From positions 4,861,782-4,925,781 of the forward strand of contig NZ_AP018227.1 in assembly GCF_002368095.1 (NCBI RefSeq): 64,000 nt of DNA, written 5' to 3'. Source of the stretch: Calothrix parasitica NIES-267. GTDB taxonomy: Bacteria; Cyanobacteriota; Cyanobacteriia; Cyanobacteriales; Nostocaceae. The notes beneath the pieces are model-generated. The model saw only the letters and a list, made by a program, of their open reading frames with translations, searched no databases and was not told the origin of the DNA. Of the stretch, positions 28,409 through 37,593 are shown in pieces (positions within the stretch are counted from its first letter, which is position 1; every line of letters starts with the position of its first letter). The position numbers and the translations under genes are program-made.

Positions 28409-29854
28409 ATGCATAAGATAGCCATAGACGACAATACCCAAAACGTCTACCCACCATTTATATTCGCTACAAACTTCGATTATTCTCAATTTGAGAATTC
28501 CGAGCTACAAAGCAAAGCAAAAATCACACTCAATCAATTCATCGGCTTTGTTCGCCAAACCTTCGACGGCTTATTAGAGAACGGACAAGCATTAAATTCG
28601 ATTTATCAAGACTGCATTGCTAATAGCTCCAAAGGTAAAAAAGTATTTGACAATTGGCTAGCATCCGATGACTTTGGAGCATCTCGATACATAGCTAAAG
28701 CCGCAATAGAAATTTACAATTGGTTTTCAAAGCTGCCGAAGCGTTTGCAGCGTTTAGTTCGTAATAACGTCCAAAAATGGAGCGTATCAGCACTAAGACA
28801 ACTAACCAAAGTCAGCCACGATTTGGTGAAGGAATTAGTGCGCTCCGGTAAGAAGACAGCATTACAGGTTAAAGAGGAGCGGGAGAAGAACGAGAGAGAG
28901 AGTGAGAGAGTGAGAGAGGGAGAGAAGGAACAATCCCTCACTCCCACTTCCCTCACTCCCTCCCTCCTAGCTCCCGGAACGCGAATCGTAGTCAAAAGTA
29001 GCGACAGGGGTTGGACTGACTACGCTGGGATAATCATGTCCGAATGGAAGGGTGATTTCTGGGTATTGCTCGACCACGTAGTAGCCCAAGGAATGGATGT
29101 TAAACAATTATTCAAACCCCACCAAATTCAACCAGAATCCCTTGGTAGTGATATAAAGCAAGCTTCTCTAAAAGATATGTTTAGTGCAGCACAAGTTGAA
29201 AATAAAATAGCTGAAGCGCTACAGCAACGAGAGAAAGAAAGAGCCGAAGAAGCAGTCGGAAAATTTGTAGAAATTCGCGATGCAGCGCTCTTAGCAGCTA
29301 AGGAAGAAATAATTGCTGCCCAAAAACACGCTCAAAAGATGGAACAAGCCAAACATGAATTAATCGAGCAGTTAATAGCCAAAGAGAACGAATTACAGTC
29401 CGTGCGCGGTTTAGTAGATACAAATCAACAACTCCAACAAAGAATAGAAGACTTGGAAAAAGCCCTCGAAGACTCTAATAAAGATAGCTGGGGTAATACT
29501 TTTAACAAGCAAGCTGCGAAGGTGGTAAACAAGGAATTGGAAAAAACTATTGAACCATTGATGTCGGAAGTTGAGCGTTTAAATAATGTACTTTCACAAA
29601 GAGAACAGGAATTAACTCAAGCCAAAGCAACGAGCAGAAAACAGCTTAAAGAATTACAGCACAAATCAAAATTTCCCAGTGTCATTACTGAGTTTGGCTC
29701 CCTTGGAGAATATTTGGGATGGAATGGTTGGAGTAGCAAAGGATATCGAACACAAAATGGAACGCTATATACAGGGATTCATGCTCTAACTGCTTTTATC
29801 TGCGATTTGAAAGTATCTCATCCAAGCTATCAAGAGCAAGAAATTCCTTTTTAG
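28409..29854 (+). CDS. Hypothetical plasmid-type protein with coiled coil
   Basis: 481 residues from ATG 28409 (MHKIAIDDNTQNVYPPF); an in-frame ATG at 28358 adds 17 residues but lies inside a hairpin. The N-terminal third is helical. A charged low-complexity linker (EKNERESERVREGEKEQ) at ~160-185 is followed by a small beta-type segment (GTRIVVKSSDRGWTDYAG), like a short DNA- or protein-binding barrel. A long coiled coil (~260-440) follows, and a conserved-looking end (SLGEYLGWNGWSSKGYRTQNG). Such proteins occur on cyanobacterial plasmids; a KfrA-like DNA-binding/partition role is one possibility only. Not assigned to a family with confidence. Confidence 0.6.
   Translation: MHKIAIDDNTQNVYPPFIFATNFDYSQFENSELQSKAKITLNQFIGFVRQTFDGLLENGQALNSIYQDCIANSSKGKKVFDNWLASDDFGASRYIAKAAIEIYNWFSKLPKRLQRLVRNNVQKWSVSALRQLTKVSHDLVKELVRSGKKTALQVKEEREKNERESERVREGEKEQSLTPTSLTPSLLAPGTRIVVKSSDRGWTDYAGIIMSEWKGDFWVLLDHVVAQGMDVKQLFKPHQIQPESLGSDIKQASLKDMFSAAQVENKIAEALQQREKERAEEAVGKFVEIRDAALLAAKEEIIAAQKHAQKMEQAKHELIEQLIAKENELQSVRGLVDTNQQLQQRIEDLEKALEDSNKDSWGNTFNKQAAKVVNKELEKTIEPLMSEVERLNNVLSQREQELTQAKATSRKQLKELQHKSKFPSVITEFGSLGEYLGWNGWSSKGYRTQNGTLYTGIHALTAFICDLKVSHPSYQEQEIPF
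28890..28970. repeat. Low-complexity GAGAGA / CTCCCTC insert inside a coding gene
   Basis: A purine-rich GAGAGAGAGTGAGAG tract is followed by a pyrimidine-rich CTCACTCCCACTTCCCTC tract, so the two arms can pair. It keeps the reading frame and encodes a linker (NERESERVREGE, then SLTPTSLTPSLLAPG). Confidence 0.65.
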
Positions 29855-30105
29855 ATTGAGAACAAGAACAAATTAGATTTTTGCTTTTATCTTGACTGGA
29901 AACGGGATTGAAACTTATACCATGAGTTACGAAACTATAGCAAGGGTCACTTGATTTGAATGTCGTTTTCGGGGTTGAAACTTGAAAAACTATGCAATTC
30001 CAACTGCTAGCTACTATAAAATAGCGGTAACATTAATATATTTATTTTAGTTTTCTTCTCAATTACAATAAAAAGTCTATTGTAATTAACTATTTTTCAA
30101 AAATT

Positions 30106-32655
30106 GTGAAATTTTACCGCTATACAATTGTAGCCCTGCTCGCATTTCTTTTAACTACTAACTTGACACCAGTTGCAGCAAAATCTCCCATTTCTATTAA
30201 TCCTTCTTCAATAACGCAAATAAAACAATCAAATATTCTTTTTGAAGGAAAACAATTTTACGACGAAGGAAAATTAACTCAAGCAGCGCAAATATGGGAA
30301 AAAGCTGTAAAGGAGTTTGAACAACAGGGAGAATTACGCAATCAGGTTTTGGCTAATAACTATTTGAGCGTTGTTTATCAAGATTTGGGTAAATGGGAAG
30401 CAGCAACAAAAGCCGTAAATAATGCTTTGAAATTAGTTAAACAGGTTGATGATGGATTGCTTTCGGCTCAAGTTTTAAATACAAATGGTAATTTAAAGCT
30501 TAAAACTGGTAATCCTCAAACTGCTTTGGATAATTGGAAGCAATCCGAGAAAATTTATCGTCAACTTGGTGATGTAACCGGAATTGTGCTGAGTCAAATT
30601 AATCAAGCTCAAGCTTTGCAAAATTTAGGATTTTATCGTCGTGGAAGAACTAAATTAGAGCAAGTTGCTGTAGATTTAGAGAAATTACCGGATTCTTTAC
30701 TCAAAGCTAGGGGTTTGCGGAGTTTGGGTATTACTTTACAAGCAGTAGGAGATTTAGATAATTCCCAAAAGGTGTTATTACAAAGTTTGAATATTGCTCA
30801 AAAGTCAAATTATGCGGCTGATATTGCTCAAGTTTTATTGGTGTTGGGAAACTCTGCAAAAGTGAGTAATGAGTTAACAACCGCTTTGGATTACTATCAA
30901 AAAGCAGCAGCCATTGCTCCAGATTATCGTAGTAAATTATCCGCGCAGATTAATCAATTTAGCTTATTAGTAAAAATCGAACAACCTTCTTCAGCATTAG
31001 AATTACTTCCTGAAATTAAAAACTTATTTACGAATATTCCCAGCAGTCGTTTTTCTGTTTACAGTCGGGTGAATTTAGCACAAAGTATTATTAATAATAA
31101 AGAATTAGGAGTTGAATATCAGGAATTAGGAAATATTTTAGCAACAGCTGTAAAACAAGCAAGGGAATTAAAAGATATTAGAGCGGAAGCTTATGCTGTG
31201 GGACAATTGGGACATCTTTACGAACAAACAAAGCAATTTTCTGAAGCTTTGAAATTAACCAGAAACGGATTAACTTTAGCTCAGGGAATTCAAGCTCCTG
31301 ATATTTCAGCTACCTTATTATGGCAGCAAGGAAGAATTTATAAAGCACGAGGAAATCAAGAAAGTGCAATTAGTGCTTATTCACAAGCTGTTAATAATTT
31401 AAAATCTTTGCGTCAGGATTTGGTGCAGATGAATCCTAACGTACAGTTTACTTTCCGAGATGAAGTTGAACCCGTATATCGAGAATTAGTACAGCTACTT
31501 TTGCAAGATGTTGATAACTTAACTCCTCAAATTAAACAGCAGCGTTTAGAAAAATCTCGTCAAATTATTGAAGGATTGCAGGTTGCTGAACTAGAAAACT
31601 TTTTACGAGCAGCTTGTTTAACTTATCAACCCCAACCCATAGAACAAATTGATAAAAATGCAGCGGTAATTTATCCAATTATTATTGATAACCGTTTAGA
31701 AGTTGTTCTTTCTCTTCCCAATCGTCCTTTACAACATTATTCTAATCAAGTTTCACCGGAAGAAGAAATAGCGGTATTTAATCAGCTAAGACAATCTTTG
31801 AATGTAGCTTTCCCAGCTAACGAAGTATTACCACCCGCTCAAAAAGTATACGATTGGTTGATACGTCCGATAGAAGCAGAATTAGAAAAATCGCAAACCA
31901 AAACTTTGGTATTTGTACTCGATGGTTTTCTCCGTAGTTTACCGATGTCAGTTTTACATGACGGAGAAAAATTCATCATTGAAAAATACAATATTGCTTT
32001 AACTCCTAGCTTACAACTTTTTGAATCTAGAAATATTCCTTCTCAACAATTCAAAGCTTTAACCGGAGGATTAGCAAAAGCACGTCAGGGATTTTCAGCT
32101 TTACCTGGTGTTGAAACAGAAATTACTAGAATTGCCAATTTTCTCAAAACCCAAACTTTATTAAACGAACAATTTACCCGTCCCCAAGTACAAAACAAAA
32201 TTGAAACCGCTCCTTTTTCAGTAATTCATCTAGCTACCCACGGACAATTTAGTTCCAAAGCAGAAGACACATTTTTATTAACTTGGAAAGATAGAATCAA
32301 CGTCAAAGATTTGGGTAAATGGTTAAAAACTCCTTCCTCAAATCTAAGGAATCGCGAACCAATCGAACTTTTAGTATTAAGTGCTTGTCAAACAGCAAAA
32401 GGAGATAAACGTGCTGCTTTAGGATTAGCAGGGGTAGCAGTGCGTTCCGGTGCTAGAAGTACTTTAGCAACACTTTGGTCGGTACAAGATAAATCAACAG
32501 CCGACCTCGTAACCGAATTTTACCGAGTTTTAACCCAGGATGGAATTAATAAAGCCCAAGCATTAAGACAAGCACAATTATCTTTATTAAAGGATACTAA
32601 ATACCAACATCCTTATTATTGGTCACCTTTTGTTTTAGTAGGGAATTGGCAGTAA
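30106..32655 (+). CDS. Secreted TPR-CHAT protein (caspase-like peptidase fold), second copy
   Basis: 849 residues from a GTG start. The N-terminus is a signal peptide (IVALLAFLLTTNLTPVAA, cleaved near residue 25). TPR repeats span about 40-440 and the CHAT domain about 535-849. The catalytic dyad is present: His712 in HLATHGQFSS and Cys761 in LSACQTAKG. It aligns along its full length with 14736-17309. The 250 bases upstream show no gene; a short GGGATTGAAAC stretch there resembles a CRISPR repeat end but is single. The stop codon TAA is the first three bases of a heptamer tandem repeat. Export and fold are established for the family; the substrate is unknown. Confidence 0.87.
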   Translation: MKFYRYTIVALLAFLLTTNLTPVAAKSPISINPSSITQIKQSNILFEGKQFYDEGKLTQAAQIWEKAVKEFEQQGELRNQVLANNYLSVVYQDLGKWEAATKAVNNALKLVKQVDDGLLSAQVLNTNGNLKLKTGNPQTALDNWKQSEKIYRQLGDVTGIVLSQINQAQALQNLGFYRRGRTKLEQVAVDLEKLPDSLLKARGLRSLGITLQAVGDLDNSQKVLLQSLNIAQKSNYAADIAQVLLVLGNSAKVSNELTTALDYYQKAAAIAPDYRSKLSAQINQFSLLVKIEQPSSALELLPEIKNLFTNIPSSRFSVYSRVNLAQSIINNKELGVEYQELGNILATAVKQARELKDIRAEAYAVGQLGHLYEQTKQFSEALKLTRNGLTLAQGIQAPDISATLLWQQGRIYKARGNQESAISAYSQAVNNLKSLRQDLVQMNPNVQFTFRDEVEPVYRELVQLLLQDVDNLTPQIKQQRLEKSRQIIEGLQVAELENFLRAACLTYQPQPIEQIDKNAAVIYPIIIDNRLEVVLSLPNRPLQHYSNQVSPEEEIAVFNQLRQSLNVAFPANEVLPPAQKVYDWLIRPIEAELEKSQTKTLVFVLDGFLRSLPMSVLHDGEKFIIEKYNIALTPSLQLFESRNIPSQQFKALTGGLAKARQGFSALPGVETEITRIANFLKTQTLLNEQFTRPQVQNKIETAPFSVIHLATHGQFSSKAEDTFLLTWKDRINVKDLGKWLKTPSSNLRNREPIELLVLSACQTAKGDKRAALGLAGVAVRSGARSTLATLWSVQDKSTADLVTEFYRVLTQDGINKAQALRQAQLSLLKDTKYQHPYYWSPFVLVGNWQ

Positions 32656-32757
32656 TGAGTAATGAGTAATGAGTAATGAGTGATGAGTAATGAGTGATGA
32701 GTAATGAGTAATGAGTAATGAGTAATGAGTAATGAGTAATGAGTAATGAGTAATGAT
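32653..32757. repeat. Heptamer tandem repeat (TAATGAG x15)
   Basis: Fifteen 7-base units, mostly TAATGAG with two TGATGAG and a final TAATGAT. The first unit contains the stop codon of the CHAT gene. Confidence 0.9.
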
Positions 32758-32759
32758 TG

Positions 32760-32970
32760 TAGGGTGTGTTACGGCTTAAATATTTATTGATAATATTTTC
32801 AATTTGGAAATGCCGTAACGCACTATTTAATCACAGATAAAACGACTTATCTAAATTTTTTATTGACTAATTTTCAGGTTGTGTTACTGCTTGAATATTT
32901 ATTAATAAAAATTAGAAGATTCAAATGCAGTTACGCACCATTAAACTACAAATAAAACGATTTATCTGGA
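32760..32970. repeat. Two tandem diverged copies of the GGGTGTGTNACGGC hairpin repeat
   Basis: Copy one starts AGGGTGTGTTACGGC (32761) and pairs with GCCGTAACGCAC; copy two starts TTGTGTTACTGC (~32879) and pairs with GCAGTTACGCACC. Both share the ATAAAACGA-TTATCT tail. They are relatives of the repeats at 17353 and 18651. No gene is credible between 32758 and 33116. Confidence 0.7.
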
Positions 32971-33043
32971 ATTTTTTCTTGATTCTGCATCTAATGGTTG
33001 ATTGCATGAATTATGACGGATTGGTTTTCTGCGTAACGTCGGG

Positions 33044-33064
33044 AGACGTAGCACTGCTACGTCT
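33044..33064. repeat. Dispersed palindrome (GTAGCACTGCTAC core), second copy
   Basis: Identical to the palindrome at 11257-11277. It sits just beyond the 3' end of the minus-strand methyltransferase gene. Confidence 0.7.
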
Positions 33065-33116
33065 CTACATTCCATCAAAACTAATAACAAAGACCAAATT
33101 GCAATTGATTAAAAAC

Positions 33117-33917
33117 TTATTTTTTCGCCCAAATCTGTGTAACCCGAGGAATTCCAAATAAAGTTGTATTATCTTCAGCTAATTCTGTTAATTGAGCAAT
33201 TGTTTGGTCGATTTGGGTAGCTTTTGTTAAACCAGCTTCAATCAAAGCATTTCTTGCTTCCATCAATGACATATCTATTAAACGTTTATTTTCACCCATT
33301 ACAGTTGGTTGTACAAAAGATATTTCAGGAGTCATAAATCCAGCATTTTGAAACATTTTGTAGAGTTCGATTCCAAAACAAAAATTTTGACCTCTTGAAG
33401 CAGCTAAACCAATCAACATTTCATAGCAACTATCGTGAACTTGAGAAGACGGTTCGCAAAAAGCTTTACCAAAATCTGCTTCCTCACATACGAGCAATCC
33501 ACCCGGTTTGAGTAACGAACGCATTTCAATCAAAGCATCTACAGGTCGGTTTAAATGTATCAACAAAAAACGACAGTAAACTAAGTCAAAAGATTCTTTA
33601 GACAATCCCGTATCATCAGCGCTTCCTTGAGTAAAGGTAACATTATTGAAATTAGAAACCTTTGCTTGGGAACGTGCTATATCTAATTGTGCTGCACTCA
33701 AGTCTACACTACAAACTGACCCGTTAATTCCAACTTGAGATGCCATCAAAAAAGAAACATTCCCGGTTCCACAACCAATGTCTGCTACTCGCATTCCCTT
33801 TGACAATCCCGCTCGTTTTAACAAAAACTCTGTATATGGCTGATGGATTGCATTAAGAATTTGTAAGCGATATGCTCCCGATTCCCCTGTCGCAAGGGTG
33901 TATCCCTTATCCTGCAT
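33117..33917 (-). CDS. Class I SAM-dependent methyltransferase
   Basis: 266 residues. Motif I for S-adenosylmethionine binding is clear at residues 44-53 (VADIGCGTGN), with an acidic motif II region (VCSVDLSAAQLD), the motif III-like FTQGSADDTGL, and YCRFLLIHLNRPVDALIEM. The length and order fit the small-molecule methyltransferases (Methyltransf_11/25 type, UbiE-like). Substrate cannot be told from sequence. It is cytoplasmic: no signal peptide. It stands alone on the minus strand, with 3' repeats on one side and a 530-base non-coding region upstream, so its expression is probably independent of neighbours. Confidence 0.85.
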   Translation of the reverse strand: MQDKGYTLATGESGAYRLQILNAIHQPYTEFLLKRAGLSKGMRVADIGCGTGNVSFLMASQVGINGSVCSVDLSAAQLDIARSQAKVSNFNNVTFTQGSADDTGLSKESFDLVYCRFLLIHLNRPVDALIEMRSLLKPGGLLVCEEADFGKAFCEPSSQVHDSCYEMLIGLAASRGQNFCFGIELYKMFQNAGFMTPEISFVQPTVMGENKRLIDMSLMEARNALIEAGLTKATQIDQTIAQLTELAEDNTTLFGIPRVTQIWAKK

Positions 33918-34444
33918 CGTTTTATTTTACTTGTTAAATTGTAATTATATTAACTCTAGTACCGCTTCGCGGAAGTAAGAAGTAAAAAGTAAGAAGTAGC
34001 GGAAATTGCGGTCTTGGGGGTTTCCCCCAAGAGCAAATTTCCAAGACAAAAAGTTTGATATCTGGGGCTTTTCAGCTATTTTTAATGGTTGCCTTATTTA
34101 AGCCGTGGTGTACTAGTACTCGAACAAGCGAACATTGACGGCTGAAGGCAAGCAGGGGCAGCAGGGGAAGCAGAGGGGGCAGGGGGAGAAAAGAATTTTA
34201 CGCTTGTACGACATACCCCTCAAAGTTGACTTGGTGGAGTACTAGTAGTAATGACAGAACTTGGAGAAAAATACAATATATATTCCAATAGATAGATTGA
34301 CAAAAAACTCATAGTAAATATTTATTTCATCAACTAATTAATGTTTATACAACGATTAATAAGTTAAATAAACAAATAAGAATCAAAAACGAAATCTATC
34401 TCGTCATTTAAGAATTATATACTTAATAGCTAAGAAGAATAGAT
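33918..34444. other. Non-coding region with short repeats
   Basis: 527 bases without a credible gene. Three TAAGAAG-type heptamers stand at 33976-33996 beside GCTTCGCGG. GGTGTACTAGTACT (34107) and GGAGTACTAGTAGT (34237) recur around a G-rich AGCAGGGG tract (34150-34195). The last 180 bases are AT-rich and presumably carry the promoter of 34445. Confidence 0.5.
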
Positions 34445-35143
34445 ATGAATTCTTATTCGCTCAAATTCCTTAACTTCAGCTTATCAATATTGATGCTGAC
34501 TTATGCTTTACCTGGCTTTGCTCAATCTAAATTTCCTATTAAAGATAATTCCTTGACATCGGAAATAGTTTTTCAGGATTCATTAGAACCACCGGGGGAA
34601 CCCGAACCAAAAGACACAAAAGGTTCTGGTTCTCGCGACCCGAAAAAATGTTCTAACGAAGCAAAAGATATTAAAGCTTTGATGCCAGAAAGTAATTATG
34701 GTTTAACTTTCCAAAAGCTTCCTTCAATATTCCTTCGTTTACCCAAAACTAAAGCTAGAAAAGTCATGCTTAGCTTTCGAGATTTAAAAGGTAAATATTA
34801 TCAAAGAGCTTTTTTACCGATTAATGCTAATAGTATTGTCAGCTTTAGTTTACCAGAAGATAAACCAGCTTTGACCATCGGAAGAAATTATCAATGGTCT
34901 TTGGTAGTTGTTTGTGGAGATACTGTACAGCCAGATGACCCTACTTTTCAAGGTTGGGTACAGCGGGTTGAACGAACTCCACGGGTAGATAAGGAATTGA
35001 TTGGTAAAACTGCTGTTGAAAAAGCCAAGTGGTACGGAAAAAAAGGTTATTGGTATGAAATGATTGAAGCAATTGAGCAAGCAAGAAAAACTCAACCAAA
35101 TGACCTGAAATTAAGTGCTGATTTACAAAAAAATTGGCGGTAG
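34445..35143 (+). CDS. DUF928 family exported protein
   Basis: 232 residues with a signal peptide ending near residue 28 (PGFAQS). It contains the DUF928 pattern: a Cys before the domain (KKCSNEAK), then LMPESNYGLTFQKLPSIFLRLP, SFSLPEDKPALTIGRNYQWSLVVVCGD and WVQRVER. A short helical tail (EKAKWYGKKGYWYEMIEAIEQA) ends the protein. DUF928 is widespread in cyanobacteria, often near TPS exoproteins and CHAT/CHASE2 genes; its biochemical role is not known. A second member is at 50024-50794 in the same wider cluster. The stop is followed by heptamer repeats. It reads toward the damaged TPS gene at 35438. Confidence 0.83.
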   Translation: MNSYSLKFLNFSLSILMLTYALPGFAQSKFPIKDNSLTSEIVFQDSLEPPGEPEPKDTKGSGSRDPKKCSNEAKDIKALMPESNYGLTFQKLPSIFLRLPKTKARKVMLSFRDLKGKYYQRAFLPINANSIVSFSLPEDKPALTIGRNYQWSLVVVCGDTVQPDDPTFQGWVQRVERTPRVDKELIGKTAVEKAKWYGKKGYWYEMIEAIEQARKTQPNDLKLSADLQKNWR

Positions 35144-35157
35144 TTAACGGTTAAGAG

Positions 35158-35227
35158 TAATGAGTAAGGAGTAATGAGTGAGGAGTAAGGAGTAATGAGT
35201 AAGGAGTAAGGAGTAAGGAGTGAGAAG
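35158..35227. repeat. Heptamer tandem repeat (TAAGGAG/TAATGAG x10)
   Basis: Ten 7-base units alternating TAATGAG, TAAGGAG and TGAGGAG, starting 14 bases after the DUF928 stop codon. Confidence 0.88.
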
Positions 35228-35437
35228 TTTTAAATTATTTCCACTCCATTCCCTCCTTTTAATTATTCTTTACTATCTCTACTACTTCTTATTTTTTCAT
35301 CTTTTCTTACTTTTATGACTTTTTATATTTAATCTCTTAAAGTAGTTTATAGGCTTGATTTTTAATTATGGAAGTGTTATTTAGTTGCTGATACGAATCA
35401 ATATCAGTATAATTCTTCAGCAAAAAATACACCTTAT

Positions 35438-36505
35438 ATGAAAATCTACTATAAATTACTTTGTAATATTCTTCTTTTATTAACTTTTCCTTATTTAACT
35501 AAAAAATCTGTAAATGCTCAATTAATCCCCGATAATACTTTAGGAAAGGAAAGCTCTACAGTTAATCCTTCTATTGATAAAGATTTAATTGAAGGAGGAG
35601 CAATTCGGAATAACAATCTTTTTCACAGCTTCAAGGAATTTAACGTAAATCCGAATCAAAAAGTTTATTTCAGCAACCCGGATAATATTACTAATATTCT
35701 GACAAGGGTAACAGGAAGTAATATTTCGCGTATTTTTGGAACTTTGGGAATTAACGGAAATGCAAATCTATTTTTAGTTAATCCCAACGGAATTGTATTT
35801 GGTAAAGATGCTTTTTTAGATATACCTGGTTCATTTAGTGCAACTACTGCTGAAAGTCTTTTTACAGATAACTTTGAATTTAATACTGTAAATCCGAATA
35901 ATTCACCTTTACTCAAAGTTAATCTGACTCCCGGATTGCAATATGGTAAAGGAACTATTGCAAATCGCGGGAATTTAACGGTAGGAAAGGATTTAAGTTT
36001 ATCTGCTGGTAATTTGGATTTACAAGGAAGGTTGATTGCTGGGGGTGATGTAAATCTATTTGCAGGGGATAGTTTACAAATAGAAGACAGTTTAACTAAT
36101 CCTTTTATCGCTTCAGCAGGTAGTAATTTACTGCTAGAGGGAAATCAAGTTGATATCTTTGCTTTGAATCATCCCGAAAGTGGTTTCTCCTCCAATGCAG
36201 GAATGAAATTAACTTCTACAAACACTATTAAAGGTGATGCTCGTTTTTATAGCGGTGGAAATTTTCAGATAAATGGTAATTTATTAAGTCCAAATGACCC
36301 AATTATCTTAGCTGGTGGAGATGTCAGTTTAGCAGACTATACCGGTGCTTCGCTGCATATTTTGGCTGGTGGTAGCGTAACTTTGGGTGATGTGGAAATT
36401 AATGCTGTAGATAATTCTGAAAATTCAATCAATCCCAATAATACGGCTTTATTTAACGGTAGCGATACTTTTGCGAGTTTGTTTGTCAGAAGTAACTTTA
36501 TCTGA
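35438..36505 (+). pseudogene. TPS-type exoprotein, N-terminal part, interrupted by IS630 remnant
   Basis: 355 residues. A signal peptide ends near residue 28 (VNAQ). The TPS domain (NLFHSFKEFNV, NLFLVNPNGIVFG) and the first beta-helix turns (NLDLQGRLIAGGDVNLFAG) are intact. Homology to exoproteins stops at about SDTFASL (36480), where IS630 transposase sequence begins, and the last ~8 residues are from the element. The C-terminal part resumes at 37594-38673. The two parts together total about 710 residues, against 986-990 for intact paralogues, so a middle section is also missing. It is very close to 45544 in its N-terminal 180 residues. Confidence 0.8.
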
Positions 36506-37262
36506 TGGAAGAGTAATTAATATTGAATTACGATGGGGAGTTAAACTGAAATCAACGAGAATATACGAAATACTGAATGAATTAAATTTATCGTATCAAA
36601 AAGCTCATAGAGACTATGCCAATGCTGAAAAAGAACAGCAAAAACTATTTATCTGGAAGTTAAAAAAAACTCAAATCTAAAGAAGAAAAAGAAAAAATAG
36701 TATTTTTTGATGAATTTGCGGTTTATAACCGTCCAAGTATTTTTTATGGATGGGCAGAAAAAAATACACGTCCTGAAATACCAAGCAATGAGAAAGGACG
36801 TAGAAATAAGTTGAATGGGATGATTTCAGTGGATGTATCTACCGGGAAAGAGTATTTAAAATTAAAAGAAAAATCTAAAACAGAAGATGTTTCAGAGTAT
36901 TTCATACAATTATGTCAAGATTGTATTAAAGAAGGATTTAAGAAATTGACCGTTATTTTAGATAATAATTCGACACATAAGGATAAGATGAAATCTCAAG
37001 TTACAACACATCTTCACCGTTTAAATATTCAAGAAAAAATTTATATCGATTTTATTCATACTCCTACTTATTCACCAAACTTTAATTTAGTTGAATATAT
37101 TATTCATCTTTTAAGACTTCAGCTTCTACATCATTTACCTCTGGATATAAGCATTCAACAAGTTAAAGATAAATTAGAAAATTATTTTAAATTTAATCAA
37201 CTTCAAACCCCCAAACAAATTCATGCGGATAATTGAACATATTTGCACTTTAGTCTAGTAAA
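36487..37262 (+). mobile_element. IS630-family remnant (transposase truncated at 5' end, frameshifted)
   Basis: Reading from about 36487 gives VTLSDGRVINIELRWGVKLK and NLSYQKAHRDYANA, the end of the IS630 helix-turn-helix region. After an eight-A run (36662-36669) the frame moves by one and continues VFFDEFAVYNRPS. The DDE triad is visible: Asp in VFFDEF, Asp in ILDNNSTHKD and Glu in NLVEYI. The conserved HTPTYSPNFN is also present. The N-terminal ~100 residues and the left end are missing. The frame break at the A run could be programmed slippage as in other IS elements, or decay. Right-hand boundary is approximate. It disrupts the exoprotein gene at 35438. Confidence 0.8.
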
Positions 37263-37402
37263 ATTCAAATATAAATACAATGATTAACAATAATCTTTTT
37301 GTTTGGTACATCGATTATACTCCAATAAATGAGTAGAGATGTTGTGGCAGACAATTTTCTGTTCAGACAGATTAATTATCAATAACTAGAAAATTTGTGT
37401 AA

Positions 37403-37479
37403 ACCCCAAAGACAGAACAAATCTATCGCTGTCTGAGTAAAGAAGAATTTTATTGGTGGTGATTTGTTGTCTTTGGGGT
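37403..37479. repeat. Inverted repeat, ACCCCAAAGACAGAACAAATC arms
   Basis: The arm at 37403-37423 pairs with 37461-37479 (GATTTGTTGTCTTTGGGGT), two bases shorter. It lies in the 330 bases between the IS630 remnant and the resumed exoprotein frame, and may be a small element or the end of another insertion. Nothing else was recognised in that gap. Confidence 0.65.
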
Positions 37480-37593
37480 TCTCCCCGAGTGTTGGAATGG
37501 TTCCCGAGTCTTCCGGGAAAACAGATTACTTCTCCAGGTCAAAAGATTATCTCTCATGTAATCATTAGTAATACATTATAGGTATTTTTCTAG

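Noticed and set aside
28714-28995. 93-codon minus-strand frame rich in Ser and Leu
   Set aside because: It is the low-complexity tract of the coiled-coil gene read backwards.
29895-29985. CRISPR-like repeat ends (AAACGGGATTGAAAC and GGGGTTGAAAC)
   Set aside because: Only two short, unlike pieces with no full repeat unit or regular spacing, and no cas genes nearby.
32925-33161. 78-codon plus-strand frame
   Set aside because: It lies across a hairpin repeat, a dispersed palindrome and the end of the methyltransferase gene; no ribosome site or protein-like sequence.
36471-36486. ATG at 36471 as IS630 transposase start
   Set aside because: These bases still belong to the exoprotein gene; the transposase homology starts later and its true start is lost.
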